Assembly (NCBI GenBank): GCA_903944255.1
Contig: CAJARE010000273.1
Location: 1-9,129, forward strand
Source: an uncultured beta proteobacterium
GTDB lineage: Bacteria; Pseudomonadota; Gammaproteobacteria; Burkholderiales; Burkholderiaceae
Length of the DNA: 9,129 bases
Direction: 5' to 3'
Position numbers and translations under genes: made by a program. Under the pieces are notes generated by a model. It worked only from the letters and a program-made list of their open reading frames with translations. It ran no database searches and was not told the origin of the DNA. How positions within the stretch are numbered: position 1 is the first letter of the stretch; the number at the start of each line of letters is the position of its first letter. Positions 1 to 6,713 of the stretch are shown one piece after another.

Positions 1-190
1 GGCCCGTTCTTCCGCTTTGCGCCCCACAGGTATAAGGCACATGCTCAATAATGCCACCTACTAGATTGGCTGTCTGCGTAGTAGGGGCAGCACTTGTAGT
101 GCTATCGCCTCCCCCACAGCCTGTTACCACTAAAACTAGTCCAATGGAGATACGTAGTACGCGATCGATACGGCCGACAGAACATTTCAT
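1..190 (-). CDS. Putative lipoprotein, N-terminal part (runs off the window)
   Basis: Only the first 63 codons are in the window; the gene continues past base 1. Translation begins MKCSVGRIDRVLRI, followed by a hydrophobic stretch (about residues 14-23) and a lipobox V22-T23-G24-C25, so signal peptidase II should cleave before Cys25. The mature protein would begin with a Cys-Gly-Gly-Gly and Ser/Thr/Pro-rich linker, as is usual for exported lipoproteins anchored by the N-terminal cysteine. The last visible stretch, HVPYTCGAQSGRTG, resembles the start of small repeated modules in secreted betaproteobacterial proteins, but this is only an impression. The ATG at 190-188 is preceded by a GGGGG run about 5 bases upstream that could serve as a weak ribosome site. 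It lies outside the tRNA repeats, so it probably belongs to the host chromosome. Function unknown. Confidence 0.7.
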   Translation of the reverse strand, partial: MKCSVGRIDRVLRISIGLVLVVTGCGGGDSTTSAAPTTQTANLVGGIIEHVPYTCGAQSGRTG

Positions 191-253
191 ATAACCCCCA
201 TTAATTATTTTTTTATTGCCTTATCAAGACTATGCTCATAAACACCAAGCCAT

Positions 254-267
254 TTGATCTATATCAA
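254..267 (-). promoter_or_regulatory. FNR/ANR-type box upstream of the lipoprotein gene
   Basis: TTGAT-CTAT-ATCAA matches the FNR/ANR consensus TTGAT-N4-ATCAA in every defined position. It extends by one further pair to TTTGAT/ATCAAA (253-268). It lies about 64-77 bases upstream of the lipoprotein ATG. A possible -10 element (CATAGT, 234-229, minus strand) would put the box centre near -39 from the start of transcription, close to the usual class II activator position of -41.5. The match is seen directly; binding by an FNR-family regulator is inferred. Confidence 0.45.
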
Positions 268-283
268 AAACTAGCCGCAGTAA

Positions 284-300
284 TTGAGCTGATAGCTCAA
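284..300. repeat. Perfect palindrome TTGAGCT-GAT-AGCTCAA
   Basis: Two perfect 7-bp arms are separated by 3 bases. The palindrome lies upstream of the FNR-type box and outside the island. It could be a regulator-binding dyad for the lipoprotein gene or a small hairpin. It has no adjacent T-run that would make it an intrinsic terminator in either direction. Confidence 0.4.
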
Positions 301-366
301 GATCGGGTCAACTGACTGCTATAAAATCGGGATTTTTTTAATGTCATCTCATCGGCCAGTCAGGCC

Positions 367-413
367 TTTGGCCTGCCCAGCACGATTCGAACGTGCGATC
401 TCGGCCTTAGAAG
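367..413 (-). repeat. Degenerate 3'-half copy of tRNA-Arg; distal attachment site of the island
   Basis: These bases match 8996-9042, the 3' half of the intact tRNA-Arg(TCT), over 47 positions with three mismatches (399, 402, 403). The stretch 367-398 is identical; it covers the CCA end, the 3' acceptor strand and the T-arm. Similarity ends at the anticodon region, so there is no 5' half and this cannot be a functional tRNA. A displaced tRNA 3' end like this is what a tyrosine-recombinase element leaves at its far end. The left end overlaps a palindrome CAGGCC-TTT-GGCCTG (361-375), which may have been part of the original tRNA transcript terminator. Confidence 0.8.
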
Positions 414-469
414 AATTCGTGGTTGTTGGAAAGTTTAATAAATTCAGTGATTTACGCGCATAAATCGGG

Positions 470-491
470 ACTGTGCAATAAACTGTGCAAT
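470..491. repeat. Tandem direct repeat ACTGTGCAAT x2
   Basis: ACTGTGCAAT occurs at 470-479 and again at 482-491, a 12-bp period, about 60 bp inside the left tRNA repeat. Short direct repeats next to an attachment core are typical arm-type integrase or excisionase binding sites, which is the inferred role here. No copy was noticed near the right end. Confidence 0.45.
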
Positions 492-528
492 GCGGTTTGG
501 GGTCTTTGGGCGATCTGAATTATTTACT

Positions 529-543
529 GTCGGTTAAACCGAC
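529..543. repeat. Palindrome GTCGGTT-A-AACCGAC near the left island end
   Basis: Perfect 7-bp arms flank a single central base. Closely related palindromes occur at 8780-8795 and 8838-8852 near the right end. The similarity to the 8780 copy continues beyond the palindrome for about 15 bases with several mismatches. The presence near both ends suggests a recombination-related site, but a dispersed genomic palindrome is also possible. Confidence 0.55.
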
Positions 544-707
544 TCTAAATCGTCGGGGCTGCGTAAGACTGTTTCTGATCAAAAAGCAGTCCATCACCCT
601 ACTTGCTAATGGCTTGCTCAATCCAACCCATAGCGGGCATTGGCGGAGACTACTTCCGATCAATCAACTTTAGCAAGCCCCTTTTCTAGTTTAAATTTCT
701 CAATTTT

Positions 708-1058
708 TTACTTAACCACTGCAGTTACCATGATCTCAATTAGACACTCCGGCCTGGCAAGTTTTGCTTCAACCGTCGCCCTAGTTGGGGTTGCGCTTGG
801 AACGACCCATTCATCCCAGATTTCATTCATGCCACTAAAATTAGCCATGGTAGACAGCCAAATTTCTGTGCGCAGCAAATGTGCTTTGCTTGATCCAGCT
901 TCTTCCAGTAATTTATCAATAGTTGCCAGAACCTCTTTTGTTTGTTCTTTAATATCCCCCGCTAAATTACTAGGGACTTTTCCTGACAAATAAACTACGC
1001 CATTGTGAATCACAATATCGGACATACGGGGGCCAATTAATTTACGCTCAATATTCAT
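708..1058 (-). CDS. ridA: RidA-family enamine/imine deaminase
   Basis: The 116-residue product is a small single-domain RidA (YjgF/YER057c/UK114) protein. Members of this family hydrolyse reactive enamines and imines, such as those from amino-acid dehydrogenases or PLP enzymes, to keto acids and ammonia in the cytosol. The conserved C-terminal part is clear: PTRATVEAKL with the family arginine (R93), then LIEIMVTAVV with the family glutamate (E108). The N-terminal Y23-L-S-G motif also fits. The sequence differs from E. coli RidA, so it may belong to one of the other Rid subfamilies. The ATG at 1058 has two AGGAG copies upstream (1072-1068 and 1067-1063), the clearest ribosome site of the distal operon. 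It is the last gene of the operon, 46 bases after the ATPase gene. Next to a DadA-like oxidase, its likely job is clearing the 2-imino acids that enzyme releases; that role is inferred. Confidence 0.88.
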   Translation of the reverse strand: MNIERKLIGPRMSDIVIHNGVVYLSGKVPSNLAGDIKEQTKEVLATIDKLLEEAGSSKAHLLRTEIWLSTMANFSGMNEIWDEWVVPSATPTRATVEAKLARPECLIEIMVTAVVK

Positions 1059-1104
1059 CTCGCTCCTCTCCTAAAAACCTCTAATGAGGATTTTAAATAA
1101 GTTA

Positions 1105-1839
1105 TTAATGATTTAAGATTTTTGATAGAAAATCTTTGGCTCTGGTAGAGCGTAAATCAGGGTTATCAAAAAATTCATCCTTAGAGCAATCTTCAATAAT
1201 TGAACCTTGATCCATAAAAATTACACGATCACCAACTTTTTTGGCAAACCCCATTTCATGGGTAACACACATCATTGTCATGCCCTCATTAGCCAACTTA
1301 ACCATAACATCCAGGACCTCCCCAACCATTTCAGGATCAAGAGCTGATGTAGGTTCGTCGAAAAGCATTACGATTGGGTCCATGCCTAGCGCACGGGCAA
1401 TAGCTACTCGCTGCTGCTGACCACCCGATAGTTGACCTGGAAACTTATCTTTTTGAGCGCTTAATCCAACGCGATCCAGATATTTAAGACCATGCTCAAG
1501 AGCCGCTTGCTTACTCTTTCCAAGAACCTTTATTTGGGAAAGGGTGAGATTCTCAGTGATTGAAAGATGCGGAAATAATTCAAAATTTTGAAATACCATA
1601 CCGACTCGCGAGCGCAGTTTTGGTAAATTTGTTTTTGGGTCATGAATACCTACCCCATCAACCGTAATCTCACCAGCCTGAAATGGCTCCAAAGCATTAA
1701 TTACTTTAATGAGGGTTGATTTCCCTGAGCCGGAAGGGCCGCAAACTACAACAACCTCCCCTTTATTTATACTGGTTGTGCAATCAGTTAGCACTTGAAA
1801 ATCACCGTACCATTTTGATACATTTTTGAGCTCAATCAT
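1105..1839 (-). CDS. gltL: Glutamate/aspartate ABC transporter ATP-binding protein
   Basis: This 244-residue ATPase belongs to the polar amino-acid transporter group (GltL/GlnQ type) and powers import from the cytoplasmic face of the membrane. All nucleotide-binding motifs are intact: Walker A GPSGSGKST (34-42), Q-loop glutamine at 84 in VFQNF, signature LSGGQ (137-141), Walker B ending in D161-E162, D-loop SALD (165-168) and switch histidine H194 in VTHEM. The length is normal for the family and there is no extra C-terminal regulatory domain. The ATG at 1839 lies 9 bases after the permease stop codon; its ribosome site AAGGA overlaps that stop, which implies coupled translation. The partners are the two permeases directly upstream and the binding protein at 6714-7610. 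The assignment to acidic amino acids rests on the company it keeps rather than on the ATPase itself. Confidence 0.93.
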   Translation of the reverse strand: MIELKNVSKWYGDFQVLTDCTTSINKGEVVVVCGPSGSGKSTLIKVINALEPFQAGEITVDGVGIHDPKTNLPKLRSRVGMVFQNFELFPHLSITENLTLSQIKVLGKSKQAALEHGLKYLDRVGLSAQKDKFPGQLSGGQQQRVAIARALGMDPIVMLFDEPTSALDPEMVGEVLDVMVKLANEGMTMMCVTHEMGFAKKVGDRVIFMDQGSIIEDCSKDEFFDNPDLRSTRAKDFLSKILNH

Positions 1840-1848
1840 GTTAATTCC

Positions 1849-2517
1849 TTAGCGAATAATTTGAATTTTCTTTTGAATAGATCTCACGACAAAAGATAAA
1901 CTGAAACATATTGTGAAATAAAGAATAGCAGCCACCAAATAAGCTTCAACTGGCCTATTAAAATTCTTAGAAATTACATCAAAGCCTTTTAAAAGATCAT
2001 AGGCACCAATCACATAAACCAAAGACGTATCCTGGAAAAGAACAATTGTTTGAGTGAGCAATACTGGAAGCATATTTCTAAATGCTTGAGGCAAAACAAT
2101 ATGCCACATACATTGAAAATAAGTCATTCCTAAAGCATATCCAGCATTTGCCTGATCCTTTTTGACACTCTGAATACCTGCCCGCATAATTTCTGAATAA
2201 TAGGCAGCCTCAAATACTATAAAAGTAATTAGCGCCGAATACTCAGCGCCCAATGTCTTACCGGTAAATATAGGAATTAGTAAGAAAAACCAAAGAATAA
2301 CCATCACCAATGGAATTGACCGCAAGAGGGTTACATACCAATACGCTGGTAAGTTGAGCCATTTTTTAGTTGATAGCCTCATCATCGCTAAGACAGTACC
2401 AATTAATATTCCGCCAATCATTGCAATGAGGGTTAAATAAAGAGAAAAAAGAAGGCCTTTCAAAATAAATGTTGAAATGACATTCCATGTCAAGAAGCTG
2501 AAATCTAGACTCATCAC
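1849..2517 (-). CDS. gltK: Glutamate/aspartate ABC transporter permease (GltK type)
   Basis: The 222-residue inner-membrane subunit is of the HisM/GltK family. Hydrophobic segments lie at about 20-45, 60-82, 92-108, 150-172 and 190-212. The cytoplasmic EAA coupling loop, which contacts the ATPase, is clear from about residue 103 (EAAYYSEIMRAGIQS) to about 146 (HIVLPQAFRNMLP). The start is ambiguous: a GTG at 2517 overlaps the upstream stop codon by four bases (GTGA), and an ATG at 2514 directly after it shares one base with that stop (TGATG). The two differ by one residue. No strong ribosome site is visible, so translation is probably coupled to the upstream permease gene. It pairs with the GltJ-type protein to form the heterodimeric channel. 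Confidence 0.92.
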   Translation of the reverse strand: MMSLDFSFLTWNVISTFILKGLLFSLYLTLIAMIGGILIGTVLAMMRLSTKKWLNLPAYWYVTLLRSIPLVMVILWFFLLIPIFTGKTLGAEYSALITFIVFEAAYYSEIMRAGIQSVKKDQANAGYALGMTYFQCMWHIVLPQAFRNMLPVLLTQTIVLFQDTSLVYVIGAYDLLKGFDVISKNFNRPVEAYLVAAILYFTICFSLSFVVRSIQKKIQIIR

Positions 2518-3221
2518 TTTGCCCCCACAAAATTAGGAATTTGAATAGCTCTTTCCAAAAAGCTTGAAAGAATATTCACCACGATTGCGGAGAGGAAATA
2601 CAAACCTGTTACCACAAGATAAATTTCAATACCTCTAGAAGTTTCTTCTTGAGCTTGCATTGCAAACATAGTCATTTCTGCGATACCAATAGCAAAAGCT
2701 ACAGATGAATTTTTAATAATATTCATCGCCTCACTAGTCAATGGCGGCAATATGATGCGACAAGCTACTGGGAGCAAAACATATCGATACATCTGAAATG
2801 AAGTGAGTCCTAATGCAAGGGCCGCATATCGTTGTCCCGTTGGAATTGAATCAATACCCGCTCTAACCTGCTCAGAAATGCGAGATGATGTAAAGAAACC
2901 CAGCGCCATTACTACCAACATGAAGCTAGGCATGGCTTTTGTAATCGGAAAGAACTCTGGCACTACAAAATACCAAAGAAATAACTGCACTAATATTGGG
3001 ATGTTTCGAAATAATTCCGTCCAAGCTGTCCCTATAAATACTAAGTACTTATTACCAGTTGTTCGAAAAACGCCCATAGTAAATCCCAATACAAAGGCGA
3101 CAATAAATCCCAGGAATGCAACAATTAAAGTCCATTGCCAGGCGCTTAACAGCCAGGTGAGGTAGGTCTCTTTGCCACCAATACCCTTTAAAAATACAGA
3201 CCAATCAAATACGTAGTTCAA
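2514..3221 (-). CDS. gltJ: Glutamate/aspartate ABC transporter permease (GltJ type)
   Basis: The 235-residue inner-membrane permease resembles E. coli GltJ along its length, for example ELFRNIPILVQLFLWYFVVPE (near 69-89) and RYVLLPVACRIILPPLTSE (near 146-164). The EAA loop runs from about 117 (EQVRAGIDSIPTGQ) to about 150 and includes AALALG at 133-138. Hydrophobic segments lie at about 26-50, 70-88, 98-115 and 200-222. The start is a TTG at 3221, chosen because it aligns with the GltJ N-terminus and has AGGGGAG just upstream; the next in-frame Met, near residue 49, would remove the first membrane helix. The gene starts 11 bases after the aspartase stop and overlaps the next permease gene by four bases. 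Confidence 0.92.
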   Translation of the reverse strand: MNYVFDWSVFLKGIGGKETYLTWLLSAWQWTLIVAFLGFIVAFVLGFTMGVFRTTGNKYLVFIGTAWTELFRNIPILVQLFLWYFVVPEFFPITKAMPSFMLVVMALGFFTSSRISEQVRAGIDSIPTGQRYAALALGLTSFQMYRYVLLPVACRIILPPLTSEAMNIIKNSSVAFAIGIAEMTMFAMQAQEETSRGIEIYLVVTGLYFLSAIVVNILSSFLERAIQIPNFVGAK

Positions 3222-3232
3222 AGCACTCCCCT

Positions 3233-4654
3233 TTATTTGCGAATGCCAGTTAAATTTTCTAATTGCGTTAATCTACCAACCTCCACCCCAGTTAAAAACC
3301 CCAGTGCCTCCGCAGCTTCCGCGATTGTTTCACCGTTAGCCAGCGCTCGTTTTGCCACTTGCGCGGACCTTTCATAACCTATTGTTGGGCATAGAGCCGT
3401 CGCCAAGGTAACTGATTCACTAACTCGCTTCTCCAGTAGTGGGTAATTAGGTTCGATTCCCGCCACACAATTTATTCGCAGCGTAGTACAAGCGCTTGTA
3501 AGATGGCTAATACTTTTATGGAGAGACCATCCCATAATTGGCTCGAATGCATTTAATTGCAGCTGACCAGCTTCACTTGCCATGGTTATAGTCACATCAT
3601 TACCAATTACCTCGAATGCAACTTGATTTACCACCTCTGGAATCACGGGATTCACTTTACCGGGCATGATTGATGAACCCGCCTGTCTCGCAGGTAGAAA
3701 TATTTCACAGAAACCAGCCTGCGGTCCTGAAGAGAGCAATCTTAAGTCGTTGCAGATTTTGCTTAGCTTACATGCAACCCTCTTTAGAGTGCCCGACAAT
3801 TGTACAAATGAGCCAGTATCTTGTGTGGCCTCAATCAAATTACTAGCCTTCACAATCTCCAGGCCAGTAATTTGAGCTAATATTTTGGATATTTCATCTG
3901 AATAGCCGATCGGTGTATTAATCTCTGTACCAATAGCGGTTGCGCCAAGATTAACTTCTGAAATCAATTTTGTTGCCTCTGCTAGTCTTTGCTCATCCTC
4001 GCCAATCATGACCGCATAAGTCATAAACTCTTGACCTAAAGTCATGGGGACGGCATCTTGCAACTGGGTTCTACCAATCTTCAGAACAGCCTTAAAATCT
4101 TCAGCTTTACGTTCAAATTCCATACGTAATAGACGCATAGCCTTCAATAACTCAAGCATTCCATACCAAGTCGCTACCTTTAAGGCGGTAGGATATACAT
4201 CATTTGTACTTTGCGAAGCATTCACATGATCATTAGGATGTAAATGTTCATACTCACCTTTATTAAACCCTAGGTACTCTAGAGCTCGGTTTGCAATCAC
4301 CTCATTTGAATTCATGTTGGTGCTTGTACCAGCGCCCCCTTGAATAACATCTACAATAAATTGATCATTCAGCTTTCCGGCAATAACATCATCACAAGCT
4401 TTAATAATTGCCTCTGATTGCCGCTCATTGATTACTCCGAATTTAAAATTTACAGTTGCCGCAGCTTTTTTTACTTGAGCGATTGCCTTTATCAAACTTG
4501 GCCAGCGTGCTACTACCGTACCTGTTATTGGAAAGTTCTCAGCCGCACGCAGCGAGTGGATGCCCCAATAGGCATCATTTGGAATTTCATTTGACCCAAG
4601 AAAATCTTTTTCAATCCTAAAACCACTATTTGCACTCATTTTTTTACTCATCAT
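3233..4654 (-). CDS. aspA: Aspartate ammonia-lyase (aspartase)
   Basis: The 473-residue cytosolic enzyme of the aspartase/fumarase superfamily deaminates L-aspartate reversibly to fumarate and ammonia. The superfamily signature GSSIMPGKVNP is at 326-336, with the catalytic-loop serine at about S327 and substrate-binding K333 and N335. Other conserved blocks are GGAGTSTNMN (106-115), NASQSTND (145-152) and GRTQLQDAVP (194-203). The Gln in TQLQD is as in E. coli AspA, whereas class II fumarases have TH there; with ICNDLRLLSSGPQAG (300-314) this favours aspartase over fumarase. The ATG at 4654 lies 12 bases after the dehydrogenase stop. Alternative in-frame ATGs follow at residues 2 and 6, and none has a strong ribosome site, so coupled translation is likely. 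In this cassette it would feed imported or racemised aspartate into the TCA cycle. Confidence 0.93.
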   Translation of the reverse strand: MMSKKMSANSGFRIEKDFLGSNEIPNDAYWGIHSLRAAENFPITGTVVARWPSLIKAIAQVKKAAATVNFKFGVINERQSEAIIKACDDVIAGKLNDQFIVDVIQGGAGTSTNMNSNEVIANRALEYLGFNKGEYEHLHPNDHVNASQSTNDVYPTALKVATWYGMLELLKAMRLLRMEFERKAEDFKAVLKIGRTQLQDAVPMTLGQEFMTYAVMIGEDEQRLAEATKLISEVNLGATAIGTEINTPIGYSDEISKILAQITGLEIVKASNLIEATQDTGSFVQLSGTLKRVACKLSKICNDLRLLSSGPQAGFCEIFLPARQAGSSIMPGKVNPVIPEVVNQVAFEVIGNDVTITMASEAGQLQLNAFEPIMGWSLHKSISHLTSACTTLRINCVAGIEPNYPLLEKRVSESVTLATALCPTIGYERSAQVAKRALANGETIAEAAEALGFLTGVEVGRLTQLENLTGIRK

Positions 4655-4666
4655 AGATTTTAAAAA

Positions 4667-5911
4667 TTAAACGTAGCCGCATTTATCGATTTTTTTGGCC
4701 AATAACACAGCCGACCCCACTGAAAGCGTTAATCCCAAAGAACCATGGCCTGCGTTAACCCATAAATTCTCATGTCCAATGCTTTGGATGTACGGGATTC
4801 CCGAAGGTGAGCATGGTCTTAATCCAGCCCAAGAGGTGAAATTTTTTGGATCAATAGCACCAGGAAAGACTCTTTCTGCATCAGCGACAAGAGATGCAAT
4901 TCGCCTTTGGTCAATTTTGAGATTATTGCCAAGGATTTCAGCGTATCCAGCAACCCTTAAGGTATTTCCAATCCTTGCAAAGACAATTTTTCGATTCTGA
5001 TCAGTAATAGAGCCATTTGGCGCATAGTCTCGATTAATAATTGGGAAACTAACGCTATACCCTTTAATTGGCTCAATCAGCAATTCTTTATTAATCTTTT
5101 GCAATAACGTATTCGTTTCAATTCCAGCCGCTACAACAAACTTATCGGCAGCAATCTCGCCTTTGCTTGTCCTAATCGACTCAATCTTATTGCCTTTAAT
5201 ATTGAAATTTAAAACCCTTGCATCATAAATCTCATTAACATCGGAGTGCTTCAGAATCAATTGGGAAAGCTTATGACAGTCAACAGCCTCCTCGCTTAAT
5301 GTGTATACCCCAAAGGCAATATCGCGCTTTATTCTAGCCAAAGATGGTTCTTTTTCAATGCATTGGTCGGCACTCAGTATTTCCTGTTGGCACCCAAAGG
5401 ATTTTTGAAATTCAATCTGCTTCTTAACGGCAGAAAGCTCGTGTTGATTTCTATAAATCACCAGCTTTCCAGTTTTCTCAAGCAAAATATCACTCTCTGA
5501 AATTCCTAAATCATTCAACCATCCATGCAATGAATTTTTTGTCAGAAACGATATATCAAGCAATTGCTTTGTAGTGCTTTGAACTTTTTTTGAATTGCAA
5601 TACGATATAAATTTAATTAACCACCAGATATGTTTTTTATTAAACTGAGGCAGCCAACGTATTGGGCTATCACAAGATAGCAGCCAGAACGGGATTTTTT
5701 TTAGTGCATAAGGGGTTGCGAGCGGCTCCACATAAGAGTAACTTAGTTGAGCACCATTGGCAAAACTAGCGCCCATCCCAGCCTCTTGCTCTGCTTCTAT
5801 AACCGTAACAGACCAACCACTTCTAGATAATGCATAGGCTGTAGTGGCACCAATAATTCCAGCGCCAATTACGCATACATGCCCTTTCTTTTCTACTATC
5901 AATTTATTCAT
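4667..5911 (-). CDS. dadA: DadA-like FAD-dependent D-amino-acid dehydrogenase
   Basis: This FAD-dependent oxidoreductase of the DAO/DadA family (414 residues from this start) oxidises D-amino acids to 2-imino acids, which become keto acids plus ammonia. DadA enzymes sit at the inner membrane and pass electrons to the respiratory chain. The N-terminal Rossmann motif GAGIIG (16-21) ends in the ribose-binding glutamate E39. It is followed by the DadA-type segment SFANGAQLSYS and, near the C-terminus, WAGLRPCSPSG (from about 361) and NAGHGSLG (from about 386). The frame is open up to an ATG at 5974, but that would overlap the racemase by 71 bases. The ATG at 5911 overlaps it by 8 bases (ATGAATAA), has GGA 7 bases upstream and gives the normal family length. 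Substrate range is uncertain: classical DadA prefers neutral D-amino acids, while the context suggests acidic ones. Confidence 0.88.
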   Translation of the reverse strand: MNKLIVEKKGHVCVIGAGIIGATTAYALSRSGWSVTVIEAEQEAGMGASFANGAQLSYSYVEPLATPYALKKIPFWLLSCDSPIRWLPQFNKKHIWWLIKFISYCNSKKVQSTTKQLLDISFLTKNSLHGWLNDLGISESDILLEKTGKLVIYRNQHELSAVKKQIEFQKSFGCQQEILSADQCIEKEPSLARIKRDIAFGVYTLSEEAVDCHKLSQLILKHSDVNEIYDARVLNFNIKGNKIESIRTSKGEIAADKFVVAAGIETNTLLQKINKELLIEPIKGYSVSFPIINRDYAPNGSITDQNRKIVFARIGNTLRVAGYAEILGNNLKIDQRRIASLVADAERVFPGAIDPKNFTSWAGLRPCSPSGIPYIQSIGHENLWVNAGHGSLGLTLSVGSAVLLAKKIDKCGYV

Positions 5912-6629
5912 TTCTAATTCCATAACATCTGGACCAAGCAACCGCCTTTTCTGCCAATGCATCTGTTGCATCAATTAGTGGAATGCCAAGACTTTCTCCT
6001 GCAAGAGCAATAGGGATTTCAGTACACCCTAAAACCAAGGCATTGGCACCACGCTGCTTAAGGCAATTTCCTGCACGAATAAGTAGTTCCTGACCTTCCT
6101 CAATTTTTCCAGCTTTTACGGCCAGAATTCCAGGCATAACAAATTCATTCACCTCTACTGCTGTTGGTAACAGCCAGCGTACCTGTATGCGCTCACCTGA
6201 CAAATTTTTCACTTCACGATTGATATATAGGCCAGATGCAAGTGTTGCATCGGTTGCTAGTAACCCCAATAATGGATTTGCGCCAACCTTTTCAATCGCC
6301 TTTTCTATAGCTGCATCAACTATATGAATCATTGGTAAATTTATGGATTTTTGAATTTCGTCAAACCATAAATGTGCAGTATTGCAAGTGATTACAACTC
6401 CATCAGCGCCTGCAACAGCCAATCTTTTAGCGTTTTCCAGCATGGCGCTAAGGGGTGAATCCCCTTCACCACGAAATGCCAGCGTTCTATCAGGAACTTG
6501 AGGAATTGAGCTAATGACCATAGGAATGTGATCTTGATCTTGTTTAGCTGGAGTATGAGCAATCACCTTTGACATAAAATCAACAGTTGCTAATGGCCCC
6601 ATGCCACCCAGAATACCTAAAACTCTCAT
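5904..6629 (-). CDS. Aspartate/glutamate racemase family protein
   Basis: The 241-residue product belongs to the PLP-independent Asp/Glu racemase family (YgeA-like). These enzymes use two cysteines, one on each face of the substrate alpha carbon, to interconvert D- and L-forms. Both are present: C82 in ITCNTAH and C202 in LGCTEIP. The N-terminal ILGGMGPLAT motif (6-14) is characteristic of the group. Length is normal for aspartate/glutamate racemase. The family also contains broader-range amino-acid racemases, so the exact substrate is not fixed by these motifs. The start ATG at 6629 has only a weak ribosome site. The gene lies 84 bases after the binding-protein stop, beyond a strong hairpin, and its end overlaps the DadA-like gene by 8 bases. 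It would link imported D-Asp/D-Glu with the L-specific aspartase. Confidence 0.9.
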   Translation of the reverse strand: MRVLGILGGMGPLATVDFMSKVIAHTPAKQDQDHIPMVISSIPQVPDRTLAFRGEGDSPLSAMLENAKRLAVAGADGVVITCNTAHLWFDEIQKSINLPMIHIVDAAIEKAIEKVGANPLLGLLATDATLASGLYINREVKNLSGERIQVRWLLPTAVEVNEFVMPGILAVKAGKIEEGQELLIRAGNCLKQRGANALVLGCTEIPIALAGESLGIPLIDATDALAEKAVAWSRCYGIRNE

Positions 6630-6662
6630 AGTTTTGCTTTTTCAGACAAAAGAACTCCTAAG

Positions 6663-6684
6663 GACCTGGGTATTACCCCAGGTC
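6663..6684. other. Intergenic hairpin between binding-protein and racemase genes
   Basis: GACCTGGG and CCCAGGTC form a perfect 8-bp GC-rich stem around a 6-base loop. It lies 29 bases after the stop codon of the binding-protein gene and 33 bases before the racemase start. No T-run follows in either direction, so it is not a standard intrinsic terminator. In transport operons such hairpins often protect the upstream binding-protein mRNA from 3' decay or cause partial termination, giving more binding protein than permease. That role is inferred here. Confidence 0.6.
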
Positions 6685-6713
6685 TATTAACAACTATTAA
6701 ATAGTGAATTTAC

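Larger units (their letters stand above)
414..707. other. Non-coding left end of the island
   Basis: This stretch of about 290 bases lies between the left tRNA repeat and the stop codon of the RidA gene. It holds a tandem 10-mer (470-491), a GTCGG..CCGAC palindrome (529-543) and a short inverted pair CTTGCTA/TAGCAAG (602-608 and 671-677). An open frame of 62 codons on the plus strand (485-673) resembles nothing I recognise and has no good ribosome site. It is the natural place to look for a decayed integrase, but I found no recognisable integrase motif in either strand. No convincing intrinsic terminator follows the RidA gene. Confidence 0.5.

Noticed and set aside
321..340. Possible plus-strand terminator AAAATC-GG-GATTTT with a following T-run
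   Set aside because: The stem is AT-rich with only a two-base loop, and there is no plus-strand gene upstream to terminate. Too weak to call.
485..673. Open frame of 62 codons on the plus strand in the left island end
   Set aside because: No recognisable motif and no good ribosome site, and it overlaps the repeats and palindrome. Not supported as a gene.
624..710. In-frame continuation of RidA past its stop codon (two further short open stretches)
   Set aside because: The normal RidA C-terminus ends at the stop at 708-710. Reading on would need two stop codons to be suppressed, and the extra residues match nothing I recognise.
640..993. Plus-strand open frame of 117 codons
   Set aside because: It lies antisense to the RidA gene, whose family residues and strong ribosome site make the minus strand the real one. 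Other plus-strand frames within the operon are rejected for the same reason.
3233..4654. Class II fumarase as an alternative to aspartase
   Set aside because: The TQLQD motif and the overall match to AspA blocks favour aspartase; class II fumarases have TH at that position.
5912..5974. Longer start for the DadA-like protein at 5974
   Set aside because: It would overlap the racemase gene by 71 bases and add a non-conserved N-terminus before the FAD-binding fold; the ATG at 5911 fits length and spacing.
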